A stretch of DNA of 64,000 nt from Pseudarthrobacter siccitolerans (GCF_030823375.1 NZ_JAUSXB010000001.1:3472001-3536000); one strand, 5' to 3'. Positions 16,392 through 27,003 are shown, counted from the stretch's first letter. Notes: generated from the sequence alone by a model not told the origin. Made by a program: numbers and translations.

Positions 16392-17977
16392 TGTCCGGCT
16401 ACTTTCTTGGACTGCTGGAAGAGGAGGTAGGTCATGGGGGCGGAGAGCAGGATCATCAGCAGTGCGTAGGGAGCTGCTCCCGCGTAGTCGATCTCGCTGC
16501 TCTTGCTCCAAAACTCGGTGGCCAGCGTGCGGGTCCCGTTGGGGGACAGGAGCAGGGTTGCGGTGAGCTCGTTGGCGATGGCCAGGAAAACCAGGGCGGC
16601 CCCGCCCGCGGCTGCGGGAGCGCTGAGCCGCAGCGTCACCCGGATGAAGGCGAGCAGCGGTGGCTTGCCCAGTGCCTGCGCGGCCTCATCAAGTTCCTTG
16701 GGCGCCTGGGAAAGCCCGGCACGGAGGTTCACGAGCGCCCGGGGGAGGAACAGCAGGACATACGCCGCCACCAGTACGCCGGCAGTCTGGTACATCCCCG
16801 GCACCACACGGATGCTGACGGTCACGAAGGCCAGGCCCACCACGATGCCCGGCAGCGAACTGGTGATGTAGTTGGAGAGCTCCAGGGATTTACTGAACCA
16901 GCCGGGATGCCGGACGGCGAGATAGGCCATCGGGAACGCCACTGCCGTGGTGGCAACTGCACCCGCCAGGCCGTAACCAAGCGTGGACAGGAGGGCCGGG
17001 AGGAACTCGTCGGCAGCCCACGCCTCCGGTCCGCCTGCCACCGTCCAACGCACCACGAAATACAGCGGCAGCCCCACAGCCAGTGCGGTCAGTGCCAGCA
17101 GGAAGGCCTGGGCCGGAACCTGGTACCCGCGCAGCGGAAGCCGCAGCGCTCTGGCCTGGGCCCCCGATCCGATCCGGGCGTACCTCGCCGTGCCGCGGCT
17201 GCGGACCTCGGCCAGGAGCAGGAGGAGGCAGAAGAACACGAGGACGCTGGCCAGCATGTTCCCGGCGGCACCATTGAACGTGGACTGGTACTGGGTCATG
17301 ATCGCGGTGGTGAACGTATCGAACCGGATCATGGCGAACGCGCCGTATTCGGCGAGCAGGTGCAGCCCCACCAGCAGCGCCCCGCCGGTCATGGCAATCC
17401 GGAGCTGGGGGAGCACCACCCGGAAGAACGTGCGCCACGCCCCAAGCCCCAGCGCAGCGGCCGACTGCTCGATGGCCGGGTCCAGCCGGCTCAGGGAGGC
17501 GGCGGCCGGGATGTACACCAGCGGGAAGTAGGACAGCGTGGCAATCAGCACGCCCGAGCCCAGGCCGCCCATCGAGGGAACGGCCGAGACCCAGCCGTAG
17601 CTGTTGACGAAGGCGGGGATGGCCAGCGGGGCAGCCAGGAGGACAGCCCACATTTTGCGTCCCCGCAGCCTGGTCCGTTCAACCAGCCACGCGCCAGCCA
17701 CGCCCAGCAACAGGCACAGCGGAATGGTGGCCGCCATGAGCAGGATGGTGTTCAGCAACAGCTCGGTAACCCGCGGCCGGAAGATCAGTTCGACGGCGGT
17801 CTCCCAGCCGGTTGCCACGGTCATGTACACCACGTACCCCAGCGGGACGAGGGAAAAGAGGGCGATCAGCACCGCCAGCACGGACACTGCAGAAACGCCG
17901 AAAGGCGGGCGGGGACTTTTGCCCCGGCCCGCCGTCGTCGTGCTCCTTTGGGGGGGAGCCGATAGATCGGAAGTCAC
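16388..17977 (-). CDS. fbpB: Iron(III)-type ABC transporter permease (double-length)
   Basis: 529 residues, about 12 TM helices, made of two fused permease halves as in FbpB/SfuB. The two cytoplasmic EAA-like loops are visible as QSAAALGLGAWRTFFRVVLPQL and DEAAQALGKPPLLAFIRVTL, which contact the ATPase. The gene starts 5 bp after the binding protein stop and its stop overlaps the ATPase start, so all three are co-transcribed. It should move Fe3+ handed over by the binding protein. Confidence 0.88.
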   Translation of the reverse strand: MTSDLSAPPQRSTTTAGRGKSPRPPFGVSAVSVLAVLIALFSLVPLGYVVYMTVATGWETAVELIFRPRVTELLLNTILLMAATIPLCLLLGVAGAWLVERTRLRGRKMWAVLLAAPLAIPAFVNSYGWVSAVPSMGGLGSGVLIATLSYFPLVYIPAAASLSRLDPAIEQSAAALGLGAWRTFFRVVLPQLRIAMTGGALLVGLHLLAEYGAFAMIRFDTFTTAIMTQYQSTFNGAAGNMLASVLVFFCLLLLLAEVRSRGTARYARIGSGAQARALRLPLRGYQVPAQAFLLALTALAVGLPLYFVVRWTVAGGPEAWAADEFLPALLSTLGYGLAGAVATTAVAFPMAYLAVRHPGWFSKSLELSNYITSSLPGIVVGLAFVTVSIRVVPGMYQTAGVLVAAYVLLFLPRALVNLRAGLSQAPKELDEAAQALGKPPLLAFIRVTLRLSAPAAAGGAALVFLAIANELTATLLLSPNGTRTLATEFWSKSSEIDYAGAAPYALLMILLSAPMTYLLFQQSKKVAGQ

Positions 17978-17981
17978 GAAA

Positions 17982-19046
17982 TTACAGGAGTCCTGCCTTG
18001 GTCATCAGATCGGTGACCTTTTCGGAGTTGAGCTTGGCGGGGTCCACGGTGGGCGCCTGCAGGTCTGCGATCGGGACCAGCTTCTCGTTGGCCGGAACAT
18101 CAGAGGCAATGGCGTACTCGAAGGAGGTGCCGGTCTTCAGCACTTCCTGGCCCTTCTTGCCGGTGATGAACTTCAGGAAAGCCTGGGCGGCTGCTTCATT
18201 CTTGGACGTCTTCAGCACGCCACCGCCGGAGATGGAGACGAAAGCGCCCGGATCCTGGTTCTTGAAGTAGTACGGCGTGACGTTCTTGGAGTTCTCGCCG
18301 GTCTTGGCCTGGTCGCCATAGTAGTAGTAGTGGTAGATCAAGGCGGCGTCCACTTCACCTGCGTTGACTGCCTTCATGGCGGTGCTGTTGCCCTTGTAGG
18401 CCTTGAAGTTTTCCTTCATGCCTGTGAGCCACTCCCCGGTGGCGGCTTCGCCCTTGAGCTCGAGCAGTGCCGACACGATGGCCTGGAAGTCGGCGCCGGT
18501 AGGCGAAGCGGCCCACTTGCCCTTCCACTCGGGCTTGGCCAGGTCAAGCATGGACTTGGGCAGCTGGTCCTCGGTCAGCTTGGCCTTGTCGTAGACCAGG
18601 ACGGTGGAGCGGGCCGCAATGCCGGTCCACTTTCCGGTGGAAGGCCGGAACTCTTGGGGAACCTGCTCCGTTGTGGCCTTGTCCACATCCGCAAAGAGAC
18701 CCGCGTTTTCAACCTGGGTCATGGCCGGGGAGTTCTCGGTGAGGAACACGTCCGCCGGGGAGGCCGCGCCCTCCTGGATGATCTGGTTGGACAGCTCAGT
18801 GTCCGAACCCTGGCGCATGGTGACCTTGACGCCGGTTTCGGCTGTGAAGGCGTCGACCCATTCCTTGGTCAGGCTCTCGTGCTGGGCGTTGTAAACCGTG
18901 ATTTCGCCGGAGACTGCGCCGCCGGAGGCGGAAGCGGCAGGTGAACCGGTGGAGGCGGGCGTGCCGCTGCCGGCGCAGGCGGTCAGGCCGAGTGCGGCGC
19001 TGGCGGCGAGTGCGATGCCGGCCAGTGCGCTGTTGCGAATCTTCAT
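17982..19046 (-). CDS. fbpA: Iron(III) ABC transporter substrate-binding lipoprotein
   Basis: 354 residues. Signal peptide with lipobox Cys24 (GLTAC), a Ser/Thr/Ala-rich linker, then the FbpA-type fold: EITVYNAQHESLT at the start, SPADVFLTENSP, ARSTVLVYDK, and the tyrosine cluster YHYYYY (238-243), which in this family ligates ferric iron. First gene of the operon; an IdeR/DtxR-like box lies about 85 bp upstream, which supports iron as the cargo. Confidence 0.9.
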   Translation of the reverse strand: MKIRNSALAGIALAASAALGLTACAGSGTPASTGSPAASASGGAVSGEITVYNAQHESLTKEWVDAFTAETGVKVTMRQGSDTELSNQIIQEGAASPADVFLTENSPAMTQVENAGLFADVDKATTEQVPQEFRPSTGKWTGIAARSTVLVYDKAKLTEDQLPKSMLDLAKPEWKGKWAASPTGADFQAIVSALLELKGEAATGEWLTGMKENFKAYKGNSTAMKAVNAGEVDAALIYHYYYYGDQAKTGENSKNVTPYYFKNQDPGAFVSISGGGVLKTSKNEAAAQAFLKFITGKKGQEVLKTGTSFEYAIASDVPANEKLVPIADLQAPTVDPAKLNSEKVTDLMTKAGLL

Positions 19047-19129
19047 TGAGGGCGCTGCTTTCTGGGAAAGATTTGGGGCGGACCACGGTCCCGGTGAACC
19101 CTGGAGAAGGGAACCTCACCTGAGAAACT

Positions 19130-19148
19130 GTAGGGTAGGCAACCCTAA
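19130..19148. promoter_or_regulatory. DtxR/IdeR-type iron box
   Basis: The 19-mer GTAGGGTAGGCAACCCTAA matches the DtxR/IdeR consensus (TTAGGTTAGSCTAACCTAA) at 15 of 19 positions and is itself nearly palindromic. It sits upstream of the ferric iron importer, where an iron-loaded repressor would block transcription. Confidence 0.75.
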
Positions 19149-19211
19149 GGCGTAACCCGGAAAGCGCTTAAAGTGAGCAGTGTCACATCAATTACGGAAC
19201 TGTTGCGTGCC

Positions 19212-20414
19212 CTAATCCAATGCGGCGATGGATGCGGCGGCCTCGATTGCCATCCACGCCTGCAGTTGGGTGGAGAGCTCGACGCCGGCGCCCGCCGGGG
19301 AGGGTGCGCCCCGGTCCTCCGCGTGCAGGGGAAAGGCGAGTCTTCCGGGTTGTTCCTCGCGGTTGCCATTGCCGGCGGCGGGCCGCCTTCCTGCCCAGAA
19401 AGCCTGCGCGGTGCCGGTGACAAGCCGCGCGGCGGTGGCGCGGGCCTGCCGGGGGAGCCGCGGATCTGCTGCGGCGAGCGCAAGGTAACGGCACAAGATC
19501 CCGGTGAACAGGCCGCCGTCGCCCGTTCCCTCGCAGCGCAGGACGGTCAGTTGGCCAGCAGCTGCGCCGCCGTCATTGCCCCCTCCTGCCGGAACTGTCA
19601 GGTGCCGGTCCACCGCCTCCACCAGCATGGCTGCCCTGGCCAGGTTCGCCTCCCCGCCCAGCTCAAGCAGCGCACCCAGGACCGGGCCCTGGTTGTAGGT
19701 GTAGACCGCCCGCTCGGTCAGCACGTTCCCGTCGGGGCTAAGCCGGACGCCGTCGAGGTACAGGCCCTGCCCCGGGTCGAAGAGGGTTACGTCCAGCCAG
19801 TCCAGCAGTGACTGCGCCTTGGCCCGCTGCCCTGTGCGGGCGTAGAAGAGGGCGACAGGTGCGGTGGCGGGCGTGTTTTTGAAGTCGCGCTTCTTGCTCC
19901 AGAAGGAACCGCCGCCCAGGTCATCGGTGCAGGCGGCGTCGAACTGGAGCGTGAGCGTCTTGCGGACCGCCGCGTTGCGCCGCCGCCCGGGCCGGCGCGT
20001 TTCCTGGGCCAGTGCGTCGAGCCGGAGGGTGGCGAGGGCAAGCCAGGCCATGTCGTCGTAGTAGTTGTTGACAACTGTGAGGCCGTTGCGCAGCCGGATC
20101 CCGGTGACCAGCCGGGAAGCGAGCCTTCCGGCGCTGGGATGTTCCGGGCCGTTGAACCTGGCGGCAGGAGTGGCGCCTTTGCCCAGCTCGCGGCGGCCCG
20201 CATCCACCAGGCAGTCAACATAGTGGGCCTGCCACCAGTAGTGCCAGGGCTGGAGCAGCTTGCCCTTCACGTCGTCGCGCCAGCGGGGGGCGGGCCTCTG
20301 GATGCCGCCAAGATGGGTGCCCGGCAGGAAGAACAACCTCCTGCCGAAGAGTCCGGTGACAGACCGTGCGGCCTCGTTGGCCCTTTCGTGCCAGTCAACG
20401 GGAGAGGAAGTCAT
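19212..20414 (-). CDS. Glycoside hydrolase family 76 protein
   Basis: 400 residues from the ATG at 20414, with AGGGTGGAAG upstream. The (alpha/alpha)6 family hallmark, an Asp-Asp pair, is present in NNYYDDMAWLALA. Other family segments: QPWHYWWQAHYVDCLVDA, the SFWSKKRDFKNTPATAPVALFYARTG block, and TYNQGPVLGALLEL. GH76 enzymes cleave alpha-1,6-mannan. No signal peptide is visible, so it may be cytoplasmic or its substrate is internal. It stands alone, divergent from the acyl-CoA pair. Confidence 0.82.
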   Translation of the reverse strand: MTSSPVDWHERANEAARSVTGLFGRRLFFLPGTHLGGIQRPAPRWRDDVKGKLLQPWHYWWQAHYVDCLVDAGRRELGKGATPAARFNGPEHPSAGRLASRLVTGIRLRNGLTVVNNYYDDMAWLALATLRLDALAQETRRPGRRRNAAVRKTLTLQFDAACTDDLGGGSFWSKKRDFKNTPATAPVALFYARTGQRAKAQSLLDWLDVTLFDPGQGLYLDGVRLSPDGNVLTERAVYTYNQGPVLGALLELGGEANLARAAMLVEAVDRHLTVPAGGGNDGGAAAGQLTVLRCEGTGDGGLFTGILCRYLALAAADPRLPRQARATAARLVTGTAQAFWAGRRPAAGNGNREEQPGRLAFPLHAEDRGAPSPAGAGVELSTQLQAWMAIEAAASIAALD

Positions 20415-20482
20415 GGCTTCCACCCTAGCCGGGCGTACGGCAGCGCCGGGAAGGCCGGATAGTGCGTGGACCCGATAATTTC

Positions 20483-20500
20483 AGTTAACATTCACTAACT
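20483..20500. promoter_or_regulatory. Candidate operator AGTTA-N8-TAACT
   Basis: A perfect inverted repeat AGTTA-N8-TAACT lies 48 bp before the SDR start in an otherwise AT-richer stretch, the right place for a TetR-type repressor of a fatty or branched acyl-CoA operon. The regulator is not adjacent. Confidence 0.45.
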
Positions 20501-20548
20501 AATGCTCCGCGGGCTTCTGCCGGAGCAGGCCCGCATCAAGGAGGATGT

Positions 20549-21358
20549 ATGGACGTCACAGGCAGCGTTGCGTTGATCACGGGAGGCGCCTCGGGCCTGG
20601 GGGCAGCTACTGCCCGCAGGCTGTTCGACGCCGGCGCCTCAGTGGTGCTTGTTGACCTCCCCTCCTCTGCCGGGCAGGCGTTCGCCGAAGAGCTGAATGG
20701 TGGGACCGCGAATCCCATCCGAAGCCCCAAAAAGTCCGCCGTGTTTATGCCCGCGGACGTCACCAGCGAACCGGAGGTTCAGGCCGCCGTCGATACCGCC
20801 ACACAACTGGGCCCGTTGCGCATCGTGGTTAACTGCGCCGGAATCGCCACCCCCGGCAAAGTGCTGGGCCGGGAGGGCGTGCTTCCGTTGGAAGCGTTCA
20901 ACCGGGTCATCCAGGTCAACCTCGTAGGGACGTTTAACGTGCTGCGGCTGGCAGCGGCCGCCATGGTGGCCAATGAACCGGCCAGCACGGAACTGGGCGG
21001 ACCGGAGCGCGGCGTCATCATCAATACCGCCTCGGTAGCAGCCTTTGAAGGGCAGATCGGACAGCCTGCCTACGCTGCTTCCAAAGGTGCGGTAGCGGCG
21101 ATGACGCTGCCCATCGCCCGCGAATTGGCGCGCTCCCTGATCCGGGTGGTCACCATCGCGCCGGGAATCTTCGAAACGCCCATGATGGCCGGATTGCCGC
21201 AGGAAGCGCAGGATTCTTTAGGCGCCCAGGTGCCGCACCCCTCCAGGCTGGGCAAACCGGCCGAGTACGCCAACCTGGTAGCGCATATCGTGGACAACGC
21301 CATGCTGAACGGGGAAACCATCCGGCTGGACGGCGCCATCCGGATGGGACCGAAATGA
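20549..21358 (+). CDS. SDR 3-hydroxyacyl-CoA dehydrogenase (HSD17B10-like)
   Basis: 269 residues. Rossmann motif TGGASGLG near the N-terminus, NCAGIA (NNAG-like), Ser in [10 protein letters not shown], and the YAASKG catalytic Tyr/Lys pair. The overall pattern ([19 protein letters not shown]; ending DGAIRMGPK) is that of type II 3-hydroxyacyl-CoA dehydrogenases acting on 3-hydroxy-2-methylbutyryl-CoA or related substrates. Good ribosome binding site (AAGGAGG). Its stop overlaps the acyl-CoA dehydrogenase start as ATGA, so both act in one beta-oxidation-like route. Confidence 0.85.
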   Translation: MDVTGSVALITGGASGLGAATARRLFDAGASVVLVDLPSSAGQAFAEELNGGTANPIRSPKKSAVFMPADVTSEPEVQAAVDTATQLGPLRIVVNCAGIATPGKVLGREGVLPLEAFNRVIQVNLVGTFNVLRLAAAAMVANEPASTELGGPERGVIINTASVAAFEGQIGQPAYAASKGAVAAMTLPIARELARSLIRVVTIAPGIFETPMMAGLPQEAQDSLGAQVPHPSRLGKPAEYANLVAHIVDNAMLNGETIRLDGAIRMGPK

Positions 21359-22560
21359 CCACGGCCGGAACGGTAACCCTGCCCCCGGCGGATTTCTTCG
21401 CCGTCGAATCCCTGCTGAACCAGGCGGAACGGGACAAGCTGGCTGAACTGCGGGATTTCCTGGCAAGGGAGATCGCCCCGTACGCGGGGGACTGGTGGAA
21501 CAAGGCCGAGTTTCCCGCGCACATCCTGCCTAAACTCGCGGCCCTGCAGCTCAGCACGCCTGCGCAGCGCGGCTACAGCCACCTGTTCGCCGGCCTGGTG
21601 ATCGCCGAGATGACGCGCGTGGACACGTCCATTGCCACCTTCTTCCTGGTCCATCACGATCTCTTCGTTGAGTCGCTGTACGCCTTCGGCAGTGCCGATC
21701 AAAAGCGACGGCTGCTGGACGACGCCTCGAACCTGCGCATCACCGGTGCGTTCGCCCTGACGGAACCGAACCATGGTTCTGATGTGGCCGGCGGCATGGA
21801 AACCCGCGCCAGGCGGATATCTTCCACCACCGGCAGGCCCGACGACACCGGGGACACCTGGGTGCTGAACGGCGCCAAGCGGTGGATCGGCAACGGGACG
21901 TTCTGCGACTATATGCTGGTGTGGGGCCGGGACGAGGCGGACGGATCGGTGCGCGGCTTCATCGTTGATGCCACCCTGCCCGGGATCACCCGGACGCGGA
22001 TCGAAAACAAGATCGCGCTGCGGACGGTGCAGAATGCGGACATCGTCTTCGATGACGTGAGCGTGGCCGAGGCGGACCGCTTCACCGCCATCAGCAGCTT
22101 CGATGACACCAATGAGCTGCTGCGCGGCTCGCGCATCATGGTGGCCTGGCAGGCTGTGGGCCAGCAGTTGGCGGCGTTCGACGTCGCCCGGCAGTACGCC
22201 GTCGAGCGCCGCCAGTTCGGCCGCCCGCTGGCACAGTTCCAGCTGGTCCAGCAGCAGCTGGTGACCATGCTGGGCAACGCCGTGGCAAGCATGGGCATGA
22301 TGGCCGGGCTCGCCAGGCTGCAGGAGAACGGCGCTGCGGACATGCCGCAGGTGGCGCTGGCCAAGTCCTACCTGAGCGCGCGGATGCGTGAGACCGTGGC
22401 GCTGGGCAGGTCCATCCTGGGCGGCAACGGGATCGTCATCGACTACAGGATGGCGAAGATTTTCTCAGACGCGGAGGCCATCTACACCTACGAAGGATCG
22501 TTCGAGATCAACACCCTGATCGTGGGCCGCGCCATCACCGGGCTTTCGGCGATTGTCTAG
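21355..22560 (+). CDS. Acyl-CoA dehydrogenase family protein
   Basis: 401-residue FAD enzyme. Family features: [18 protein letters not shown] (flavin/substrate loop), [21 protein letters not shown], the [20 protein letters not shown] helix, [42 protein letters not shown] at the C-terminus. The YEGSFEIN segment carries the catalytic Glu as in glutaryl-CoA dehydrogenase and its relatives. It is translationally coupled to the SDR, suggesting sequential oxidation steps of one acyl-CoA. The substrate chain is not deducible. Its end overlaps the convergent DUF1684 gene end by 4 bp. Confidence 0.85.
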   Translation: MTTAGTVTLPPADFFAVESLLNQAERDKLAELRDFLAREIAPYAGDWWNKAEFPAHILPKLAALQLSTPAQRGYSHLFAGLVIAEMTRVDTSIATFFLVHHDLFVESLYAFGSADQKRRLLDDASNLRITGAFALTEPNHGSDVAGGMETRARRISSTTGRPDDTGDTWVLNGAKRWIGNGTFCDYMLVWGRDEADGSVRGFIVDATLPGITRTRIENKIALRTVQNADIVFDDVSVAEADRFTAISSFDDTNELLRGSRIMVAWQAVGQQLAAFDVARQYAVERRQFGRPLAQFQLVQQQLVTMLGNAVASMGMMAGLARLQENGAADMPQVALAKSYLSARMRETVALGRSILGGNGIVIDYRMAKIFSDAEAIYTYEGSFEINTLIVGRAITGLSAIV

Positions 22561-23402
22561 TCCTCGGTGGTTGAGCCTGTCGAAACCGGATAAGGCTGCA
22601 TCTCGCCTGCCTCCACACGCACGTCCAGGGAGTTGTTCCTCACCGGCATGGGGCAGGTTCCGTACGGCGTAAAGGCGCTGGGATAGTTGATGGCCCGGTT
22701 GAAATCGAGCACTACCGACCCGTCCGGGCGGGGCCGCGGCACGGCGAGCTTGCGCCAGTCATCGGTGGTTTCGCCGTTTGTTTCATCATGGAATGTGAGT
22801 GTCAGGGCGCCAAGCTTCTCCTCCTCCGCCTGGAGCCGGACTTCGTGCTTACCGCCGGGAACACGGAACACCACCTCGCCCACCGTGCGATGGACGCCGT
22901 CCACCAAGGGGTTGGCGGTGGCGATTGGCACGGCCACAGGCTCCGGATAGGGCTCGAACCTGCCGATGACTTCCCAATCCGGGTTGTACCTGTACGTGGG
23001 AACGCCCCGGAACTCCGTGAAAACGGGGGATCCAGCATCCCGGGTGCGGATGGCGTAGCGGCCTCCCCGCATGGCCAGCTCAACAACCACCTGGGCGCCG
23101 TCTTCGCCGCCGTACCGGACCCACATCAGGGACGCTTCGTCCGCGAGGGCCGCGGAAATCGTCCCCTCCACCGCTTGCCCTGTCTCCACCAGCGACAACC
23201 CGTCGGCGGGCGTTGCGGTGAGTGCCGCCGTCGTACCGTCCGTGGACCAGAGCCCAGGCACCAGTTCGACGGCGGCCGGGGAGTTTTCGAGCCATTGGAA
23301 GGAGGTGAGGGTCAACCACCCGTGGCGGGCTGCCAGGGCCTTGTTCCGGTTGTCGCGGAAGCGCTGCCAGCGCTCCACCTGGCTGGCTGGAGTGGTGCTC
23401 AT
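22557..23402 (-). CDS. DUF1684 domain-containing protein
   Basis: 281 residues of the DUF1684 family: RFRDNRNKALAARHGWLTLTSFQWL near the start, RDAGSPVFTEFRGVPTYRYNPDW in the middle, and VLDFNRAINYPSAFTPYGTCP near the end. The biochemical role of the family is not known. The last nine residues (VSTGSTTED) are encoded by a copy of a repeat that also occurs in the lhr gene, so the C-terminus may have been altered by it. Confidence 0.85.
   Translation of the reverse strand: MSTTPASQVERWQRFRDNRNKALAARHGWLTLTSFQWLENSPAAVELVPGLWSTDGTTAALTATPADGLSLVETGQAVEGTISAALADEASLMWVRYGGEDGAQVVVELAMRGGRYAIRTRDAGSPVFTEFRGVPTYRYNPDWEVIGRFEPYPEPVAVPIATANPLVDGVHRTVGEVVFRVPGGKHEVRLQAEEEKLGALTLTFHDETNGETTDDWRKLAVPRPRPDGSVVLDFNRAINYPSAFTPYGTCPMPVRNNSLDVRVEAGEMQPYPVSTGSTTED
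22565..22587. repeat. Dispersed repeat copy, coding for the DUF1684 C-terminus
   Basis: Reverse strand reads GGTTTCGACAGGCTCAACC followed by ACCG. The same 23-mer occurs with one difference at 36942-36964 inside lhr. I recall this motif as frequent in Arthrobacter and related genomes; its count here must be checked in the full genome. Confidence 0.6.
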
Positions 23403-23506
23403 GGTTCCTTTCGTACGTCATTTCCGGCTGCAACTGCAACTAACCCTCCTTCATTCCGGAGCGGAGCCGGAGTCGGATTGAACCACAACGTGGTCCGCCC
23501 TGTTGA

Positions 23507-24067
23507 ATGGACGCCGTGGACATACTTGCGGGAGTCAGCAGCGACTGGCTCAAAAACCTGACCTGGATCGTGGCACTGGCTTTCGCGGCGGTGGTGCTGC
23601 TGTTAAGGCGGTTTCGGCGTCCGGATCAGGCCCTGTTCGCCGGCGTCCACGTATTCATTGCCGGCAGCCTGGCAGCCGGCATCTACGTCCTCAACCATCT
23701 GGGCGAAGGCAGGTGGGGTGGGGACAAGGAAGCCAATCTCGATCCGCCGTCGCTCTCGGAAACGCCCATGGTGGGGCAGTTCCTGGCACCGCTGGACGGG
23801 ACGCTCAGCGGTGTGGCCGACGTCGTCAACGAGTTCGTGGACTTCCGCGCCGCCTTTCCGGTGGCACTGGACTTTTTTGTTGCGGCCGGCTGGGCCCTTG
23901 CTGCCGCCGTTCCGGTGGGGCTGTGCGTCCTGATCGCCAACGCGTGGGAAACCAAACGCCGGAAGGCTGAACTTGCTGCCTCCAGGAAGGAGCTTGCCCA
24001 GCTGCGGGCTGAGCTCGAGGGCGTCAAGCAGCACATTGGTTATCGTTCCGGAGCTGACATTATCTGA
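23507..24067 (+). CDS. Hypothetical three-TM protein with C-terminal coiled coil
   Basis: 186 residues. TM helices about 17-34 (LTWIVALAFAAVVLLL), 44-63 (FAGVHVFIAGSLAAGIYVL) and 115-138 (VALDFFVAAGWALAAAVPVGLCVLI), then a charged helical tail (ETKRRKAELAASRKELAQLRAELEGVKQHI) with heptad spacing of leucines, likely a coiled coil facing the cytoplasm. Family not recognised. It precedes ppc by 113 bp, with its own promoter region between. Confidence 0.6.
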   Translation: MDAVDILAGVSSDWLKNLTWIVALAFAAVVLLLRRFRRPDQALFAGVHVFIAGSLAAGIYVLNHLGEGRWGGDKEANLDPPSLSETPMVGQFLAPLDGTLSGVADVVNEFVDFRAAFPVALDFFVAAGWALAAAVPVGLCVLIANAWETKRRKAELAASRKELAQLRAELEGVKQHIGYRSGADII

Positions 24068-24180
24068 GACGGATTCCCCCGAGGTGCCGGACTGCGGGTA
24101 GCATCTTTAGCTAGTAACGTGGCTCACAGTATCCAGCGCAGTGTACGAGCCAAGTCCGAAACCCTCGAAAGATAGCTTCC

Positions 24181-27003
24181 ATGGCTCACACTGCCGCACA
24201 TCCCGAATCAGACCTTGCCTCCGAACTGAGGGCAGACGTCCGCCGTGTCTCCACCCTCCTCGGCGAATCCCTGGTCCGCCAGCACGGACCTGAACTCCTG
24301 GACCTCGTGGAGCAGGTCCGCCTCCTCACCAAGGAATCCAAGGAAGCCGCCCGCGGCGGTGCCGATGCCACCGGCCCCTGGAGCGCGCACGACGTCGTAG
24401 CCCAGGTCCGCGAACTCCTCGGCTCCCTGCCCATCGAGCAAGCCACGGACCTGGTGCGTGCCTTCGCGTTCTACTTCCACCTCGCCAACGCCGCCGAGCA
24501 GGTCCACCGGGTGCGGGGCCTGCGGACCCGCGCGGAGAAGGATGGGTGGCTGGCCAAAACCGTCAACGAGATTGCCGCCCAGGCAGGGCCCGGCGTCCTC
24601 CAGGAGGTAGTCAACGGGCTTGATGTCCGGCCCATTTTCACTGCCCACCCCACTGAGGCCTCCCGCCGCTCCGTCCTGGACAAGATCCGCAAGCTTTCCG
24701 ATGTGCTGGCCCAGCCCACGGCCGAAGGAACCACGGCCCGCCGCCGCCAGGACCGCCAGCTGGCGGAAATCATCGATCAGATGTGGCAGACGGATGAGCT
24801 CCGCCAGGTCCGGCCCACTCCCGTGGACGAGGCCCGCAACGCCATCTACTACCTGGGCGGCATCCTCACTGACGCGATGCCCGAGATGCTGGCGGAGTTC
24901 TCCGAACTGCTGGGCGAACACGGCGTCACCCTCGCGTCCAAGGAAGCCCCCATCCGCTTCGGATCCTGGATCGGCGGCGACCGCGATGGCAACCCCAACG
25001 TCACCGCGGCCGTGACGCGGGAAATCCTGCAGATCCAAAACCAGCACGCAGTCCGGATCAGCATAGCCATGATCGATGAGCTGATCTCCATCCTCTCCAA
25101 CTCCACGGCGCTCGCGGGGGCGGACAAGCAACTGCTCGAGTCCATCGACGCGGACCTTGGGAAGCTGCCGGGCCTGGACCGGCGGGTACTGGAGCTGAAC
25201 GCGCAGGAGCCCTACCGGCTGAAGCTCACCTGCATCAAGGCCAAGCTCATCAACACCGGCAAGCGGGTGGCGGCCAATTCAAACCACGAGCACGGCCGGG
25301 ACTACAGCGGCACCGACGAACTCCTGGCGGACCTCGAACTGTTGGAACTCTCGCTCCGCAACCACTCGGCGTCGCTGGCTGCGGACGGTGCCCTGGCCCG
25401 GGTCCGCCGCGCCATCGCCTCCTTTGGCCTGCACCTGGCCACGCTGGACATCCGCGAACACGCCGACCACCACCACGATGCCGTGGGACAGCTCATGGAC
25501 CGTATTGGTGGGCCCGGGCTCCGCTACGCCGAACTCAGCCGTGAGGAACGCTTCGAGGTTCTCGGCTCCGAACTCGCCTCACGCCGTCCGCTGTCCGGCC
25601 ACCCGATCAAGCTCGACGGCGCAGCTGACGGCACGTACGACGTCTTCCGCGAGATCCGCCGCGCCCTGCGCGCCTATGGGCCGGACGTCATCGAGACCTA
25701 CATCATTTCGATGACCCGCGGCGCGGACGACGTCCTCGCCGCCGCCGTCCTGGCCCGTGAAGCCGGCCTGGTGAACCTCTTCGGCGAAAAGCCCTACGCC
25801 AAGATCGGGTTCGCGCCGCTGCTGGAAACAGTCGAGGAACTTCGTGCCTCCGCGGAGATCGTGGACCAGTTGCTGTCCGATCCGTCCTACCGCGAACTGG
25901 TGCGGCTGCGCGGGGATGTCCAGGAGATCATGCTGGGCTACTCGGACTCCAACAAGGAATCCGGCGTGATGACCAGCCAGTGGGAAATCCACAAGACCCA
26001 GCGCAAGTTGCGGGACGTCGCCGCCAAGCACGGTGTGCGCGTGCGCCTGTTCCATGGGCGCGGTGGATCCGTAGGCCGGGGCGGTGGACCCACCTATGAC
26101 GCCATCCTTGCCCAGCCCAACGGCGTCCTGGAAGGCGAAATCAAGTTCACCGAGCAGGGTGAAGTCATCTCGGACAAGTACTCGCTGCCCGAACTGGCCC
26201 GCGAAAACCTCGAACTGTCCCTCGCCGCGGTGCTCCAGGGTTCCGCCCTGCACCGGGATCCGCGGACCTCCGCAGACCAGCGCGAACGGTACGGGCACGT
26301 CATGGAAACCATCTCCGATGCCGCCTTTGACCAGTACCGGAAGCTGATCGATGATCCGGACCTGCCGGCCTACTTCCTGTCCTCCACCCCCGTGGAGCAG
26401 CTGGGCTCGCTGAACATCGGCTCCCGCCCCTCAAAGCGCCCGGATTCCGGGGCGGGGCTCGGCGGCCTGCGGGCCATCCCGTGGGTGTTCGGCTGGACCC
26501 AGTCCCGCCAGATCGTACCCGGCTGGTTCGGCGTCGGCTCCGGACTCAAGGCAGCCCGCGAAGCCGGCAACTCCGCCCAGCTGGTGGAGATGTGGGAGAA
26601 CTGGCACTTCTTCCGCTCCGTGCTCTCCAACGTGGAAATGACGCTTGCCAAGACCGATATGGACATCGCCGGCTACTACGTGTCCACCCTGGTTCCGGAA
26701 GAGCTGCACCACATCTTCCGGGCCATCCGGGAGGAATACGAGCTGACCGTGGCCGAGGTCCAGAACCTGACGGGCGAGAGGCTGCTCCTGGACGCCCAGC
26801 CCACGCTGAAGCGCTCCCTCGAGATCCGCGACCAGTACCTGGACCCCATCAGCTACCTGCAGGTGGAACTCCTCCGCCGTGTGCGTGCGGAAGCTGCGAA
26901 CAAGGCCGACACCATCAGCGGCGGCGAAATCGACGAGCGCCTCCAGCGGGCCATGTTGATCACCGTCAATGGCGTGGCGGCAGGCCTCCGCAACACCGGG
27001 TAA
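24181..27003 (+). CDS. ppc: Phosphoenolpyruvate carboxylase
   Basis: 940 residues, full length for the bacterial enzyme. It carboxylates PEP to oxaloacetate and feeds the TCA cycle. Active-site blocks: [15 protein letters not shown] (catalytic His), [71 protein letters not shown] and the R-rich [12 protein letters not shown]. The C-terminus ends AAGLRNTG, the expected NTG end. It stands alone and is followed by a nested hairpin region. Confidence 0.97.
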   Translation: MAHTAAHPESDLASELRADVRRVSTLLGESLVRQHGPELLDLVEQVRLLTKESKEAARGGADATGPWSAHDVVAQVRELLGSLPIEQATDLVRAFAFYFHLANAAEQVHRVRGLRTRAEKDGWLAKTVNEIAAQAGPGVLQEVVNGLDVRPIFTAHPTEASRRSVLDKIRKLSDVLAQPTAEGTTARRRQDRQLAEIIDQMWQTDELRQVRPTPVDEARNAIYYLGGILTDAMPEMLAEFSELLGEHGVTLASKEAPIRFGSWIGGDRDGNPNVTAAVTREILQIQNQHAVRISIAMIDELISILSNSTALAGADKQLLESIDADLGKLPGLDRRVLELNAQEPYRLKLTCIKAKLINTGKRVAANSNHEHGRDYSGTDELLADLELLELSLRNHSASLAADGALARVRRAIASFGLHLATLDIREHADHHHDAVGQLMDRIGGPGLRYAELSREERFEVLGSELASRRPLSGHPIKLDGAADGTYDVFREIRRALRAYGPDVIETYIISMTRGADDVLAAAVLAREAGLVNLFGEKPYAKIGFAPLLETVEELRASAEIVDQLLSDPSYRELVRLRGDVQEIMLGYSDSNKESGVMTSQWEIHKTQRKLRDVAAKHGVRVRLFHGRGGSVGRGGGPTYDAILAQPNGVLEGEIKFTEQGEVISDKYSLPELARENLELSLAAVLQGSALHRDPRTSADQRERYGHVMETISDAAFDQYRKLIDDPDLPAYFLSSTPVEQLGSLNIGSRPSKRPDSGAGLGGLRAIPWVFGWTQSRQIVPGWFGVGSGLKAAREAGNSAQLVEMWENWHFFRSVLSNVEMTLAKTDMDIAGYYVSTLVPEELHHIFRAIREEYELTVAEVQNLTGERLLLDAQPTLKRSLEIRDQYLDPISYLQVELLRRVRAEAANKADTISGGEIDERLQRAMLITVNGVAAGLRNTG

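Noticed and set aside
16286..17965. Plus-strand ORF of 559 codons opposite the iron permease gene
   Set aside because: Gly/Gln/His/Arg-rich translation without family features; antisense shadow of fbpB, whose frame shows clear TM helices and EAA loops.
24208..25131. Minus-strand ORF of 307 codons opposite ppc
   Set aside because: ppc is conserved over its whole length; the antisense frame has no recognisable domain.
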